A model generated the notes under the pieces. That model saw only the letters and a program-made list of their open reading frames with translations. It ran no database searches and had not been told where the DNA came from. 64,000 nucleotides of DNA from Hyaloscypha bicolor E (Eukaryota > Ascomycota > Leotiomycetes > Helotiales > Hyaloscyphaceae): the NCBI RefSeq assembly GCF_002865645.1, contig NW_020194562.1, positions 558,001 through 622,000 on the forward strand. Reading direction: 5' to 3'. Position 1 is the first letter of the stretch; every line of letters starts with the position of its first letter. This document shows, piece by piece, positions 50,550-64,000 of the stretch. The position numbers and the translations under genes are program-made.

Positions 50550-53500
50550 TAATATTTATATTAATTAGATATTTAAAAGTATTTATTAGTTTTAATTTCG
50601 TTATAAAATTAATAGGATTTAATTTTCCTTTAATCTATTTAACTTTTATAATTTCTTATTATTTATATATCTAGTAAAAATATATTATATTAATTATTAG
50701 ATACTTTTCTTAAATAGTTCCTAATTTAATAAGGCATTTATATAACAACTTCGAATCTATATAGACTACTAGTAGCAGTTCTATTTCTAGTATTCTATTA
50801 ATTATAAATTTAACTAAAGTACCTATATTAAAGCTATAAGCTATACTATAGAATTCCGAAACTAGAATACTTCAAATAACTTTCTTGTATTTAGTAAAAA
50901 ACTAGTAAATAATATTAGTATATTTAGTTCTATTTACTAGAACTAGAATATATCCGATTTGGGAAAAGAAATCTTTATTATTTATAAATAAAACGTTTAT
51001 AAAAATAATTAAATATAAGAACTTTTTTACTAGTTTTATAAATCTCAGTTCTTTAGTAGTATTTTCAATTTATTATTAAATATATTTATTAAGTATCTTT
51101 ATATTAGTTTCCGAGAATTTAATAGCTTAAATAATAATTAATAGGTTATATAAAACTTCTAGTTAATAGACTAATATAATATATACTTCTCTAGTATATT
51201 AGATAATATATTAGTTCTTAATAGAGAGATCTTAATAAATAATACTTCTACTATTTATAATAGTAGTATTCTTTATAGAAACGGTTCGGAGGTTTTTATA
51301 TTAGTATTTCTATATAAGAGTAATTCTAATAGTATTTATATAAATAATACCTCTATTAAACTTGAGATTATAATTAATAATAAGGTATTTATATTCCTTA
51401 GCTAAAAACTTAGCTTTATAGAACTTTAATTATTCTATCTTTATAAAATTATTAGTTTAAAGGCTAATAATTCCGAAGAATTACTTATTATAAAAGAAAT
51501 AAGGATTATAAGTTAATTATTTTATAGAAAGCTTATTAATATAATAGAAATAGTAAGTTTTAAACTAGTAGTTTCTAGCTTCTAATATACTATATAGTAG
51601 TTTTATAACTTTTAGAACTGAATTATTATTTAGATTTAGCTCTCTAGTAAGCTTATAAAATAAATTAATATAAAAATTATAATTAAATAAGATTATTAAT
51701 TAGATATAAGCTTATGAGATATTATATAAATATAGCTTTATAGTATCTATTATTATAATAGTAATACTAAGGATAATTCTCTAGTTAATATATTAAATAA
51801 TAAATAATTATATTAATACTATATATTTCTTACTATTATTATAAGCCTAGATAACTAGTCTCGACTTCTTAAACTCTTTCTTTATATTCTTATTCTTGAT
51901 TTTATTAATAAACCGGGAGTTAAAAATATATATCTTATTTAGTATCTGAAATCTGGAAATAACCTTAAATATATTCTTTTCTAAAAGGCCTATAACTTTA
52001 ACTTAATAGGAGTTTTTATATAGGTTATTATCTTATAAAAATACTATAATATCCGGGTTTTTATAAAAGTATCCTCTATTATATTTTAATAAAATAGTAG
52101 AAATAGTAAGAGAAATTATATCTATATTACCTTTAGTTATATTATAGAATTCGGGAATAGGTTTAGGTTCGGGGCTATTAGTAATAACCTTAATATCTCT
52201 TATATAAAAGGGCTTTATAGAAATTAAATAGAAAATAGTATTACTATATAATAGAACTAGTATATAGTTCTCTCTATTAACGGCTACTAGCTTATATAGC
52301 CTATTTTAGTTATTAGATTAACCGGTATTCTCTTTATATTATATAAGAATATCCGAATTTAAAGAAAGTTTATAAATATTAGTAGTACTAAGACTATTTC
52401 GGGTATTTAAAGTATTTATAATCTAGTATTTAGTTTAAAGCTTCTGAATTTCTACTATTACTTTTTTAAGTACTACTAATTACTATAATATAATTAGTAA
52501 TAAAATATTATATTCGATTATTTAGGGTAAAGTATTATAAACTAAAAGAATTAGAATAATACTATTAGATCTAGTAGAATTATTAATGGCTTTAAAAGCT
52601 ATTTAAAATATAGTATCCTTATTAATTCTATTAATTTCGGCTATAATAATAAGGTAAATATATTAAATCGGGCTATAATAGTATTCTATAATTCTAATAG
52701 AATTATAAGCTTCTATAGGAACGATTTTAACTTTAGTTCCTATAGTATTTATAAGCTAAATAAACTCCTTATTAGTAAACTACTTTCCGGTATTTATTAT
52801 AATCTAATTAGAAAGATCTAAATAGGTATTAATCTAATACTATTTTAGAATATTCCAAATATATAATATACTAATATTTTAAAGCTATTAGCCGGCTTAA
52901 TATCTAGTATCTTTATTATAATATAGAATATAGACTTATTAGAAATATAGAAAATATTAATAATAATAGAATAGTTAAAGCTAATATTATCTTTTAGGTT
53001 AAACTTAAATTATTCCGGTAATTATTCGAATTTCTGGTATTATTTATAGTATTTTATAAGGTATTTAAAGGCTTCTATATTAATATTATAGCTTGTTTAT
53101 TCTAATATATTTCGGAGCTTACTAATAAATAAATAAATAAAATAATAATATAAATATTATAATTCAATTTCTATAAAAAAGCAAGAGTTATAAATAAAGA
53201 ATTCGGAAATAAAGCTTTATAAAATAATATTCTAAAACAGAAAAGAATATCTAAAATATTATATTATAAATATAAAGTATTTATTAGAAATAATAAAATA
53301 ATTAGTAAGATTATTAAAATAGATTTCTAGCTTATTTATATTAGCCAAGCTAAATAGAAATAGAGTCTTTATAGATATAATATAGAATTATACTTATCTA
53401 ATTAGTATTTTTACTATTATAGATCTAATAGAAGATATAAATCCGATACTAAACTAGATATTAACTTGACCTTTAGTAGTTTTATTAAATTAGATATTAC

Positions 53501-54800
53501 TATTAGTTTACTATAAAGCTTGAAATTAGTTAGAACTAGTAATTAAGAATCTAGAAGCTCTAGTATTAATTATAATTTTATAAAAATAATAAGTATTATA
53601 TCTTAATATACTATTAATTATAAATATTTAGGTATTTTTTATTTATTTAGTAAATTCTAAAATATGGTTTTTGCCTATTATTTAGTATATAAAAGAAAGA
53701 AAAGTAAAATTATCTATAAGAATATTAGTTATAGGAATTATAGGAATAAGGGCTATAGAAGTAGCTAGAAAGCTTTTAATAGAAATAAAATAGAAATTAG
53801 AATAATATTTCTCTCTTTTATTCGTTTCTACTAGTAAGACTTTAAAAGTATTATTTACTAGTTTATTTTTATTATTCTTATTATTCTTTTCTTTTTTCAA
53901 TTCGGTAATATACTATATATAAGTACTATTAAAGTATTTATTAAAATTACAGGTATTTCGGGATCTAAATTAGTAAATATTTCTATTTTTAAATCGAGTC
54001 TTTTTAGTCTCTTATTTCTCTAATATATATTTCTATAAATAATATTCGGATTTCTTATATATAAAATATAATTTCGAAGCATAATTATTATAATTACAGG
54101 ATTTAGAATAGTTATTACGGGTTTCGAAGTTATAGCTAGGTCTATATTAATAATTTCCGGACAGGTAATAGTTTAGAAGGTTTTGAGAATAGTATTATTA
54201 ATTAGTAAAGAGGATTTCGGTATTAATCTATTATTTCTTTTTATAGATAGTAATAAATAATTGAAGTTTATTAATAAATTAGCCGAAATTAGGAAAAGAA
54301 TCCGAAACTATATATTAATATACTAGTATATTTTAATAAGAGATAATAATCTTATTATATAGGAATTTGGTATTTTATAAAACAGGTACTAATCTATATT
54401 ATAATTTATATAAGTTATTAATTAGTAACTAGATAAGTTCAAATATTATCTTTTTAGGGTATTAAACTATTATAGTTACTATTATAGTAGTATTTTACTT
54501 ATCTAAGTTTTAATATTAGAAACTAGGGCTTTTAAAAAAGCTATAAATATTTATATAGGCCTTTTTATATATATATTAAGAGAGCTAGTTATTATAAAAG
54601 TAATCTTATATTAGTTCCTTTAATATAATCGGAAAAGCTCTTACTAATATCTTTTATAAAAGCTCTATATATTAGTAAATATTAAGAAAGATAATAAGTT
54701 TTTAGTTAAAACTATTATTAGTTCTATTATATTTCTATATTTCAATATATATCTTTATTATTTCTCTAATTAGCTTTATAGTAAAAGAGCTAGCTAAAGG
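50550..54800 (-). pseudogene. B2 gag-pol (Ty1/Copia), RIPed
   Basis: Collinear with B1: RNase H about 50590-50900, RT about 51450-51980, integrase about 52740-52960, Gag knuckle near 54040-54090, all on the minus strand. A 72-codon stop-free run at 53682-53900 is a surviving piece of this polyprotein, in the same frame as the matching B1 stretch (about 29950-30170). It is not a separate gene. Confidence 0.8.
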
Positions 54801-55465
54801 GCTATTTAGAAATAATAGAAGTAATAGGAGATTATTAGTTTTGGCTTTTTATAGTCCGGTATTAGTAAAAGCAATTATAGATAATAAAGAGATAATAAAT
54901 AATAAAGAAATATAAGTAATAATTAGTTTAGTATATTAATTTCTTATAATACTATTATTTAGAGATATATATAATAAGATAATAGAACCTGCTTTAAGGT
55001 TTTATCTAATAATAATAATATTATTAGTAGTTTAGATATATTATTCTTCTTTCTAAATAATATTAACTAAGAACTATATAATAGTAAAGTAATTATAGTT
55101 ATATTTAATATAAATATTACTATATTATAAAGTAGCTTATAATTAATATAGTATATATTAATCTAGTTAATTAAATATCTCGAGATTAAAATTACTAATA
55201 TTCTTTTTAAATAATTCCCAGAGGTCCTTATTAGTTAACTTCTTTACCTTATACTAGAATAATCTAGTATTAAGATAATCTAGGATTTCCTTATAATTAG
55301 AGCTAGCCAGGTTAATACTATTCTTCTATTTCTTTATTTACTTATATCTATTCTAAAAGTTTACTATCTCGAATCCTTAGGGCTAAGCCCTTTCCGGTAT
55401 ATATATATAATTTATAATAAGAGGAATTTAAGGATAAGGTAGTTTATAATAGGTTTGGTAGTAAA

Positions 55466-55625
55466 GATATCCAGATATCTGGTTTAGATATTAGATATCT
55501 AGTTTAGATACCTAATTAAGATACTAGATATCTAGTTTAGATACCTGGTTAAGATATTAGATACCTGATTAAGATATTAGATACCTGATTGAGATACTAG
55601 ATACTTTAGATATTTAGAAGTATTA
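55466..55625 (+). repeat. Minisatellite in B2, about 18-20-bp units
   Basis: Units such as TTAGATACCTGATTAAGATA and variants with GATATC repeated about eight times. On the gag/leader side of B2. B1 has no array at this place and carries a different 18-bp array at 31088. Confidence 0.75.
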
Positions 55626-56103
55626 TAGATATTAAAATAAATATTTTGCTTTTAAATATTTCATTTATAATAAGAAATTTAGAAAGTGAAATATTATAAT
55701 TCTAGAAGAGTCTAAAGCTTAAAGAACTCGATTTAATAGTAAAATCGAAGTAGTAGTTAAAGAGCTTTAAAGATATATATAGAATATATATTCCGGAAAG
55801 AAAGTTCTATAGATATAAGTATTATATAAATAGAAAAGATAGTTTCCAAAAAGGTAATTTTAGGGTTAAAAGAAGTTGGTTTTTAAAGAATAGTAGAAAT
55901 TAAATAAATAGATAATTAAATAACTAACTATTTATTAATTAGTAAGAACTAAAGTCTTCTTTTTTAGGCTATTAGATGCTTTTTTATAGAATTATTAGGT
56001 AATTCCCTCCTTTAATATAACTAGATTAATATTACTAAGGGCTATCGGATACCTCTTTTAATATAACTATTCTGTCTCTAATCTATAAATACTAACTAAT
56101 TAG

Positions 56104-56414
56104 TATTAGTTTACTAGTAATATATAGTACTATTATATAGTTATAGAATACTATTTATATATAGTTAATAAAGTTATTATTTTAGAAGTAAGAATTGCAG
56201 TATTATAGTATTAATATATAATTTCTAAATCTACTAAGCCTAAAGAGGTCTAGTCTATTAATCGAGTTACTAATAGAATATAAGATTAAATAACTATATC
56301 CTATATCCCATATTCTATTACTTATATTCTATTACCTATATTCTATTACCTATATCCCGTATCCTATATCTCGTAACTATATATATAACTTCTAAAGAAA
56401 TAGCTATACTAATA
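56104..56414 (-). repeat. B2 right LTR (5' LTR of the element)
   Basis: 311 bp, the longest B LTR. The extra length is one more ATATTCTATTACC unit in the short-repeat array at about 56295-56365. Confidence 0.87.
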
Positions 56415-58540
56415 TATATTAAAGCTATTTCGAAACCTAAAGAATTAGATTTTAAGCTATTATTAGCTAATATTCTTAAAGCTAGATAATATATCTTTAA
56501 AGCTTCCGGAATTCTAATTAAGGAAGTTTATAATAATAAATCTTTTTTTGCTTTTCGAAATAAGTCTACAAAATAGGCTCTTATTATAATTTTAGCTTTA
56601 ATTTAATTAGATCTAGCTAATAAAAATAGAGCCGATTTAATATAATCTAATAATAATTCTATTAGTAAAATTAGTAGAATTAGTATAACTAGATAAGAAA
56701 AACCTAGTAAGAATAAAAAATAAACTAAGTTTAAAACTTCTAATAAATAGTAAAAATCCGAATATTAGTCTAAATATAAGGCTAATAAAATAGAGGAAAA
56801 TATAAAAGAAGTAAGTAAAAAGAAACTCTTTATTTTAAAAGAAAAAATACTATCTAGAAAAACTCTTGTATTTATATCTAGAATTAAGAAGTAAAAAACT
56901 AAGAATATTAAATCCGGAGAAATTAAAGCTAATAAATATATTTATAAGATACTAGCTAAATAGAAATTAATATTTACTTAATAGAATAAATATATTTTTA
57001 AAGAAATATATAATAGTATTTTGAGACTTATTTATAAATAAGAATATTATAGAATTACTAATAGATTCTTTAAAGCTTTTTATAAAACACATATTTAATA
57101 GCTTATTAATACTTTTTCTATTAATATAAGAAATATTTATATTATTGAAAAGATTCTAAAACTAGTTACTAAGATCTATAAAGTTACTAAAAACAAGAAA
57201 TATATTTCTATTACTTGAATAAATAAAGAAATATAGGATTTCTTTTTAAAATAATTAGGAAATTAAGAAATATAAATATAAGTATTATATTTCTAATTAA
57301 TTTTACTTAAATCTATAATTCTAATTTAATATTATAGTTCTTATTTCTAAATCTAATATTACTAATCTAGATATAAATAGTTATATTTATAAAAAAGATT
57401 ATCTAAAATAAATTAAAAAGCTTAATATTTAAAAACTTTTAATATAGGAAATAGAAATATTATAATTCTAATTCTAAAAAGACAATATAATAAAATATAG
57501 AGATCTAGATAATAATTATTTTATTTTAGTCTTTTAACTTTTAATAGTAAATCTATTAATATAGCTCGGATTTTATAAAATATTAAATAAGTATTCTATT
57601 TATCTAGTTATTTATTTTTAGCTAGCTAGATATTATATTTCTAGAAATATTAATTATAATTAATATAAAAGTAATACTAAAGATCTAATTATTACTAAAG
57701 CTTTAAATAGTAAATTCTATTTTAATAAAAAATATCGGAATATTAGCTATATTATTCTTATAAATTATAAGAAAGCTATTATTTTTAGTAAAAAATTCTT
57801 TAAAAATATTAATTATTTTTCTATTTCTAATAATTTTAAACCGGAAATAATAAAGAAAATAAGCAAGTATTTATTAAAGATAATAGAAAAAAAGATTTTA
57901 AATATAGTCTATTTAACTAGATAAATAAATGCTTTTAGCTAAATAATTTATAAGTTTGAAATTATAAATAAGTAATAATTCTCGAATAATATAGAAATTA
58001 AAAGATAGCTTAATAATAATTTATTACTTAATAGGCCTTTTACTATAATTCTAATAAGTCTAATTATTATTAAAAATAAAATATATGAAAATAAAGTTTC
58101 TTATAAGAATATTAAAGCCTTTTATCTAGAGCTTTCTTCTTTTATTAAAGATTAATTTAAAAATACTATAAATAATACGAAATTTAAAAGAACTATTTAT
58201 TTAAAATATATTAGTATAATTTATAATATAATTCATTATAATAAACCTTTTTAATATCTAGTAATAAAGGCGGAAATTAAATAATAATTAAATATAAATA
58301 CTAATTAATATAAAGAATTATATCGGATTTAATATAAGAATATAGCTAAGCGAGTTCGAATTACTTTTAAATAAGTTCAGAAATATAAAATAAAACTATT
58401 TACAAGTAATAAATCTTATTTTAGATATATTAAGAAGAAATTAAATTAGTTAATAGAAGAGAATTCTAATTATTTTATTATTTCGAATTCTAAATAGGAT
58501 TTTTCTATTAGTTTTAATATTTAGAAAATAAATATAAATA
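56415..58540 (+). pseudogene. A2 extra post-pol ORF, second part
   Basis: Resumes after B2 at TATATTAAAGC, matching A1 from about 19712 onward, and keeps the same frame to the stop just before the 3' LTR. It confirms that the unknown protein was part of family A rather than an insertion in A1 alone. Confidence 0.68.
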
Positions 58541-58554
58541 AATAAAAGAACGAA

Positions 58555-58859
58555 TATAATATAGTAAACTATACTCTTTAAAAATTATATTATTTTAGTA
58601 GTTTTAAGGTTTTAGTTATATAATAAAAGCTATAGCCTTTTATATATAACTTGCAGGAATTATATAAAAAAGCTAGTTTTTCTATAATTCTAGAAAATAA
58701 TCTCTTCTAAATATTTAATTAATTAAGCCTTTATATACTATATACTATTTATACTTTACTATTTATACTTTTAAATTTTATTATTTTATTATTAAATTAC
58801 GTTTTATATTCTAATATATTTTATATAAATTTTTGTTTTATTATAGTTTCTTTTTTATA
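58555..58859 (+). repeat. A2 3' LTR
   Basis: About 305 bp and strongly RIPed (start TATAATATAGTAAAC). Palindrome copy at 58615-58650. Confidence 0.88.
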
Positions 58860-59753
58860 ATACTTGTTTATTTATATAAAGGATTTAGAAAGGCAAGTAA
58901 TAGCTATAAAAAGCTTTATAATAAAGCCAAAATTATATATAAACTAATAGTAAAAGCTATAAAATCCTAAATATAATTTAATACCTATTATTATATTAGA
59001 TCTAATCTAGTTCCGAAATGGTTTTATTTTTTTCGGATTAATTTTAAAGCTTTTAGTAATAAGAATATAGTCTAGATATTTTATTCTAGTAATATTAAAC
59101 TCGCTTTTCTTAATATTAGCTTATAGGCCGGCTTTATAAAGCGAGTTAGAACTTTATATATCTATTTTATATATTTTAAAGAATCTTTAAAATAGATTAG
59201 AATATTATTCAAATATATAATATAGAACTTATCTAAATAATTAATTAAAATATTATTTATATATTATTAAAAAGTTACTAGGCTATTATAGAATTTAAAA
59301 AATAAAACCTTATATTTATATATTTTATATCTTATTTAGAAAGTTATATATTTTTCTGAATTAAAGTCTATTTAGATATAATTAAAAGCCTAGTAAATAT
59401 TAAGCTTAGTAAGTACTTTATCTTTTAATATATAACTAAATAATTTATTAATTCTGGAAATTAGATATAAATTATTATAAATTAAGAAATTAAACTTTTA
59501 ATAATTAATATAGAAATATAGGCTTCTATTTACTTTTTTAATAAATAGAACTAGAAATATAAAGAAACTAGAACTATTAATAATAAAACCTTTATTTAAA
59601 TTATTAATTAGATATTATTTTATAGTCTAGAACTTTATAATTAATTACTAATATAGAAGCGAGAAATAATTAAATAAGAGTTCTTTAAACTAAATCTTAT
59701 AATTATATAAATAATAGAAAAGTAATTAATCTAATTTAATTTTACTAAATATA
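58860..59753 (-). pseudogene. D: Ty3/Gypsy RT fragment, minus strand, RIPed
   Basis: The minus-strand translation with RIP stops tolerated gives GFIINSSSFFISLVLFIKK at about 59600-59540, then YFYINYQKFNFL, then YLNNILIYF (RIPed YLDD box, near 59200), then AGL.ANI.KSEFNITRIKYL near 59130-59060. This is an ordinary Gypsy RT, distinct in sequence from families A and C. It is cut at the right by C2 and stops at the A2 junction on the left. No LTR is visible. Confidence 0.75.
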
Positions 59754-60063
59754 TATAATAGATATATATAATAGTATATAGATAGATATTAGATATTATA
59801 GATCTAGTTTCCTATTTTGGATAAAGCTTATAATTAGAATTATATAAATTATATTAGTTTGCATTTCCTAGTTAAATAAAAGGGCTTTATATACTTGGCT
59901 AAGTACTAGGGAATATATAGAGAGATATTCCTAGCTTTGGAAAGGGGTATTAATTAGTCTTTTATTAGAATTAATTCTTGGAATTAGTTATATTTATAAA
60001 TATTACTCTATAGCTTATTTACTTTAACTACTTATATATTACCCTACTATTATATATCTTATA
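59754..60063 (+). repeat. C2 5' LTR
   Basis: About 310 bp, aligns with both C1 LTRs. Starts TATAATAGATA and ends ATATCTTATA. Confidence 0.88.
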
Positions 60064-60289
60064 TTCTAATTAATTTAATCTTTGGAAAGTAGTTTATTAT
60101 AAGGTAGTTAAGCTATTAATAAATAAAACTATTAATAGCTAGAGTATTAACTAGAAGAAGTACTTCTACTATTACTAGAATAATCTAGCCGGATACCTAG
60201 AGAAGTACCTAGTTAAGTACTCTTTATACTACCTAATTAGGAAAAGGAAATGGAATTCAGATATCCCTAGAACTAGCTAGTAGAATAAT

Positions 60290-63200
60290 AATAATAGAGA
60301 AATTAGTAATAGCTTACTATTATATTACTGAGTTAGAAGCAGAAATATAATAGAGAAAGAATCTAAAAGAACTAGAAGCTTAGATCTATTATTTTAAGAA
60401 TATTCGAATATCCGGTATAGAACCTATTATACTTCTAGTAGTACTTTTAGTTTAGAGAATTCCAAAAACCCGAAAACTGCCTATTTACTAGAGAAAGAAT
60501 ATTAAAAAAGCCCAGGACTTCTTCTACTAAATAGAGTTAAAGTAATATAAAAATAATAAAATTATCTAGGCTACTAATATAGTAAAAGTTATATATTATA
60601 TTTCCTATTTTAAGAATATAGCTAGAGATATCTGAAAGTATAGAAAGCAATTAATAAATATTAATATTATAGATTAGGAAACCTTTATTAAATTTATAAA
60701 GAATTCTATCTTGGATCTAGAAAACTATAATAATAATACTTTTACTAAATTCAAGAATACTAAATAATAATCAGACTAGAATATTTAAAGCTTTATATTT
60801 TACTTAAATAGTTTATTAGATAACTTAGGATATACGAGTTTACTATAAGAACGGAACGATTTATTTAATAGCTTAAAATAGGAGATTCGAAACAAGATTA
60901 ATTATTAAGGAAATATTTTATAAAAAAGAAAGAAGCTTATTTTTATAGCCGTAAAAATTAAGAATAATTTAAATTTATTAGCTTAACGGGAATATAATAA
61001 TAATCTAACGAGATAATAAAAGGAAAAAAATAAGAAAAAAGAGAAAGGAGATAATAAAAAAAAACGGAAGAGAAATATATTCCTGTTATAAGGTTTATAA
61101 AACCGGAATAATAAAGATATAATAATAAGATCTAATATAGTACCTATATTAGAATTTATAAAACCGGATATAATTTGCTTTATTTACTAGAAGAAGAATT
61201 ACTATATTACTATTTATTTAAATCGGGAGAAACCGACTTATTATAACTATAATAAGTCTGGCTATAAGTTATATAAGTACCCAGAACTAAAAAAGCCGGG
61301 AAATAGATATACCCTATAGTAATTATACTCGTTTATATTATAGAAAGCAAAGCCCCTATAATAAAAATAGTAATTAAGATTACTATTAAAATAAGAAAAA
61401 ATAAATAAAAAATTAGAATATTAGTTAATTCGGGTATAGAGGCTAATTATATAAAAAGAAGATTAGTTTTAGATATAGGTATTCTATTAATATTAAAGGC
61501 AACTTTCTTATTATTACTAGAAAAAAGAAGAATTTATTTATATAGAGATTATATTTTTGGGATTATTATTAAAGATATACTAGAGAATAAAAAAAAGACT
61601 AATATATATTTTATATTATATAATTTCGATCTAAACTATATTAATATAATACTTGGATTCCTATAGCTTTATTAGGTTAATTCTCTAATTTCTTTTAGGA
61701 AAATAATATAGAAATACCAGATTTGACTATAAAAGATTAAAGTTCTAAATACTAGAAAATTTACTAAAATAATAAAATATAAAATATATATTTTTCTATT
61801 AATCGCCTATTTTATAATAGATAACTAAAGAATTATTACTATTACTATAAATAAAATAGTTATATTTTCTAAGAAATATTAGAATCTTTTTCAAATATTT
61901 TCTATAAAGGCTATAGATATATTATCCGACTACTATATAATAGAATATTATATAGATCTGAAACCAGAATTCTAATTACTATATAGTCCTATATATACTT
62001 TATTAGAAAAAGAACTTAAAGTTTTTCGGAAATATCTTAATACTAGCTTGGAAAAGAAATAGATCCGTTATTCTACTAGTTTAGCTAGTATCCTAATTAT
62101 ATTTATTCTAAAAAAAGAAAGCGGCCTATATTTATATATTAATTACTAGAGTCTAAATAGAATTACTATTAAAAACCAAATACTATTACTACTTATTAGT
62201 AAGATAATAAATAGGTTTTATAAAATAAGGATATATATAAAACTAGACTTAAAGAATACTTATTATTAGTTATAATATAGAAGAGTAATAAATAGAAAAT
62301 AGTATTTCAAATATATTATAGATATTTTAAATACTATATTATATTCTTTAGATTCTCTAATATTCTAGTAATATTCCAGATATATATTAATTATATACTA
62401 ATAGGCCTTATAAATATTATTTATATAGTTTATCTAGATAATATTTTAATTTATTTAAAGAACCTAGAATAGTATATAATAGTAGTCTAATATATATTTA
62501 AGTAGTTATAATAATACTAGCTTTTTATAAACTTAATAAAATACGAATTTAATATAGAAAAAATAAAGTTTCTGGGATTTATAATTAGCCTAGATAGTAT
62601 AGAAATAGAAGCCAGCCGGATTATAGCTATTAGAGAATAGCCGGCCCTAAAGAATAATATTTAAAAAGTCCAAGTATTTCTGGGTTTTATTAATTTCTAT
62701 TAGAGGTTTATTTATAAATATTCTAGAATAGTAAAAGAATTAACTAATTTATTAAAAACTAGTAGAAACCTATAATACTATTTTAGCTAGATAGATAAAA
62801 TAGATAAGGCTTTTAAAGAACTATAAATTATATTTATAATAGTACTAATTCTTTATTATTTTAATCCGGCTTTAAAAATCTATATAAAAACAGATATTTC
62901 AGGATTTATAATTATAAATATAATTTCCTAGCTCTTTAGTAAAGGAATAAAAGCCAGATAGTACTTTATTATCTTCTATTTAAAAAAGATAACTATAATT
63001 AAAAGCAGATATAAAATATATAATTTAGAACTTTTAGCTATTATTCTAGTATTCTATATTTAGTAATATTATCTAGTATATATCTGGTATACTATTATTA
63101 TTAAAATAGATTATAATAACTTAAAATACTTTATAACTAAGAGAAAACTAAATAGTTAATAGATAAAATAAGTAAAAAAAGCTAGCTATTTTCGACTTTA

Positions 63201-64000
63201 TTTTAAAATACTAGCCGAAATATAGTAACCTTACTAATAGGCTATTAAAAAGACCAGATTTTATAATAGGAATAAATAAAAATACTTTATTACCTATATT
63301 TTATAATAAGCTATAGAATATAGAATAAAGAGCCCTATAAATAGTAATAATAAGATATTATACTATTTCTATAATATTATAATTTAAAGCCTAGAAAAGA
63401 GGAGATAGGTATTTCTTAATTAGTAAAATACTAAGAAATTCCAAAAAGGAAATCTATTTTAGTAATAAAATAATAATAGAAATACTATTACTTGAGCCTA
63501 TTACTAGTATAGCTAGTTATAAATAATATATATTATAGATTCTAGCTATATAAATAACTGGATCCAAAATAGTATATAAGAAAAATAGAAAGATATTATT
63601 TAAACTACTATTATAGTACTAAAGGCTCGATCTATTAATATAATACTAATAATATAAATAGTTCTTAAAAGAAACTTTTACTAGAGCTATTAAGACTTAG
63701 AAACTTAATATATCTGGGTTATTAAGATATTAGAATACTATTTATATACTAAATAAGCTAGCTTTTAAAGAAAAATTATTATAAGCTAATTATAATAATC
63801 CTATAAATAGGTATTTTAATACTAGTAAAATACTAGAGATTCTCTAGAAAAAGTACTTCTAGTAAAATATAAAAAATAATATAAAAGACTATATTAGAAC
63901 TTGTCCTATATATTAATAAACTAAAATAAAAAGATATCTATTATATAGTATATTTAGTTTATTTTCCTTCTTTTTTAAGCTATAATAAGAAATTACTATA
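60290..64000 (+). pseudogene. C2 gag-pol, RIPed, incomplete
   Basis: Knuckle-like stretch at about 61239-61282. Protease near 61425 (ILVNSGIEANYIK), with only the catalytic Asp changed, so better preserved than in C1. RT with YLDNILIYL (Tyr codon at 62431). RNase H at about 62880-63060. The integrase zinc region is at about 63730-63910, and the sequence stops just before the first catalytic Asp. Stops are TAA/TAG. Confidence 0.85.

Larger units (their letters stand above)
43007..56414 (-). mobile_element. B2: Ty1/Copia element split by C1
   Basis: Starts TATTAGTTTAC at 43007 and ends CTAATA at 56414. Exact target duplication TATAT at 43002-43006 and 56415-56419. C1 lies in its left LTR (43262-50258). 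Without C1 it is about 6.4 kb, collinear with B1 and in the same minus orientation. It interrupts the extra ORF of A2. Confidence 0.9.
25960..58859 (+). mobile_element. A2: second Gypsy A copy, split by B1 and B2 (with C1)
   Basis: The left end starts TGTGGTACGGCAGGC (25960). The right LTR is 58555-58859. Flanks AGCAC (25955-25959) and AATAC (overlapping the right end) fit a target duplication altered by RIP. Removing B1 (26154-32641) and B2 with C1 (43007-56414) leaves about 13.0 kb collinear with A1. Pieces: 5' LTR 25960-26153 plus 32647-32740; gag to post-pol 32741-43006; remainder 56415-58859. It is more heavily RIPed than A1 throughout, with many positions where A1 still has C or G and A2 has T or A. 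Confidence 0.88.
59754..64000 (+). mobile_element. C2: second chromodomain Gypsy copy, truncated by window end
   Basis: 5' LTR 59754-60063 followed by the same leader and gag-pol as C1. It ends in the integrase core at the window edge. It was inserted into D. RIP damage is similar to or slightly heavier than in C1. Confidence 0.9.

Noticed and set aside
53682..53900. A 72-codon minus-strand frame as an independent small gene
   Set aside because: It is a stop-free remnant of the B2 Copia polyprotein, and the same frame is found in B1.
26154..64000. Centromere identity of the A+T-rich block
   Set aside because: RIPed nested retroelements occur at fungal centromeres but also elsewhere; sequence alone cannot decide without CENP-A data.

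Overview
The window looks like nuclear DNA of a filamentous ascomycete (Pezizomycotina). One intact host gene sits at the left edge: an intron-containing HET-domain (heterokaryon incompatibility) gene with short fungal introns. Almost everything to its right is extremely A+T-rich, transposon-derived DNA. Differences between repeat copies are mostly C/T and G/A, and reading frames are broken mainly by TAA/TAG where Gln or Trp would be expected. This is the signature of repeat-induced point mutation (RIP). I found no bacterial-type genes, CRISPR arrays, rRNA or tRNA.

Layout. 1-2400: HET gene on the minus strand, 3' end beyond the window. About 2641-9036: unclassified RIPed DNA, with small repeats and a 1.84-kb element (E) that has 142-bp terminal direct repeats. 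9037-22138: A1, a 13.1-kb Ty3/Gypsy element with about 300-bp LTRs. 22139 to about 24100: more of the RIPed DNA that A1 split. About 24100-25959: a GC-normal island with a broken Tc1/mariner-type transposase gene. 25960-58859: A2, a second Gypsy A copy, swollen to 33 kb by nested insertions. B1, a Ty1/Copia element on the minus strand (26154-32641), lies in its 5' LTR. B2 (43007-56414) lies in its 3' coding region. C1, a chromodomain Ty3/Gypsy element (43262-50258), lies inside an LTR of B2. 58860-59753: a minus-strand fragment of a third Gypsy type (D). 59754-64000: C2, a second C copy cut by the window end.

Insertion boundaries are set by paired LTR ends and short target-site duplications: actat for B1, tatat for B2, attcc/atccc for C1, (a)atag for A1, aaagt/gaagc for E. 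The nesting gives an insertion order: A2 first, then B1 and B2, then C1 after B2. By eye, RIP damage follows that order, being heaviest in A2 and lighter in A1 and in the 5' part of C1.

The least ordinary features are three. Family A carries a 913-codon frame of unrecognised function downstream of its integrase. A 36-bp palindrome recurs eight times, in Gypsy LTRs, in Gypsy pol and inside the Copia element. A short stub of A2's 5' LTR, next to the GC-normal island, is nearly unmutated while its sister LTRs are ruined. All domain calls are by-eye translations; no database search was possible.
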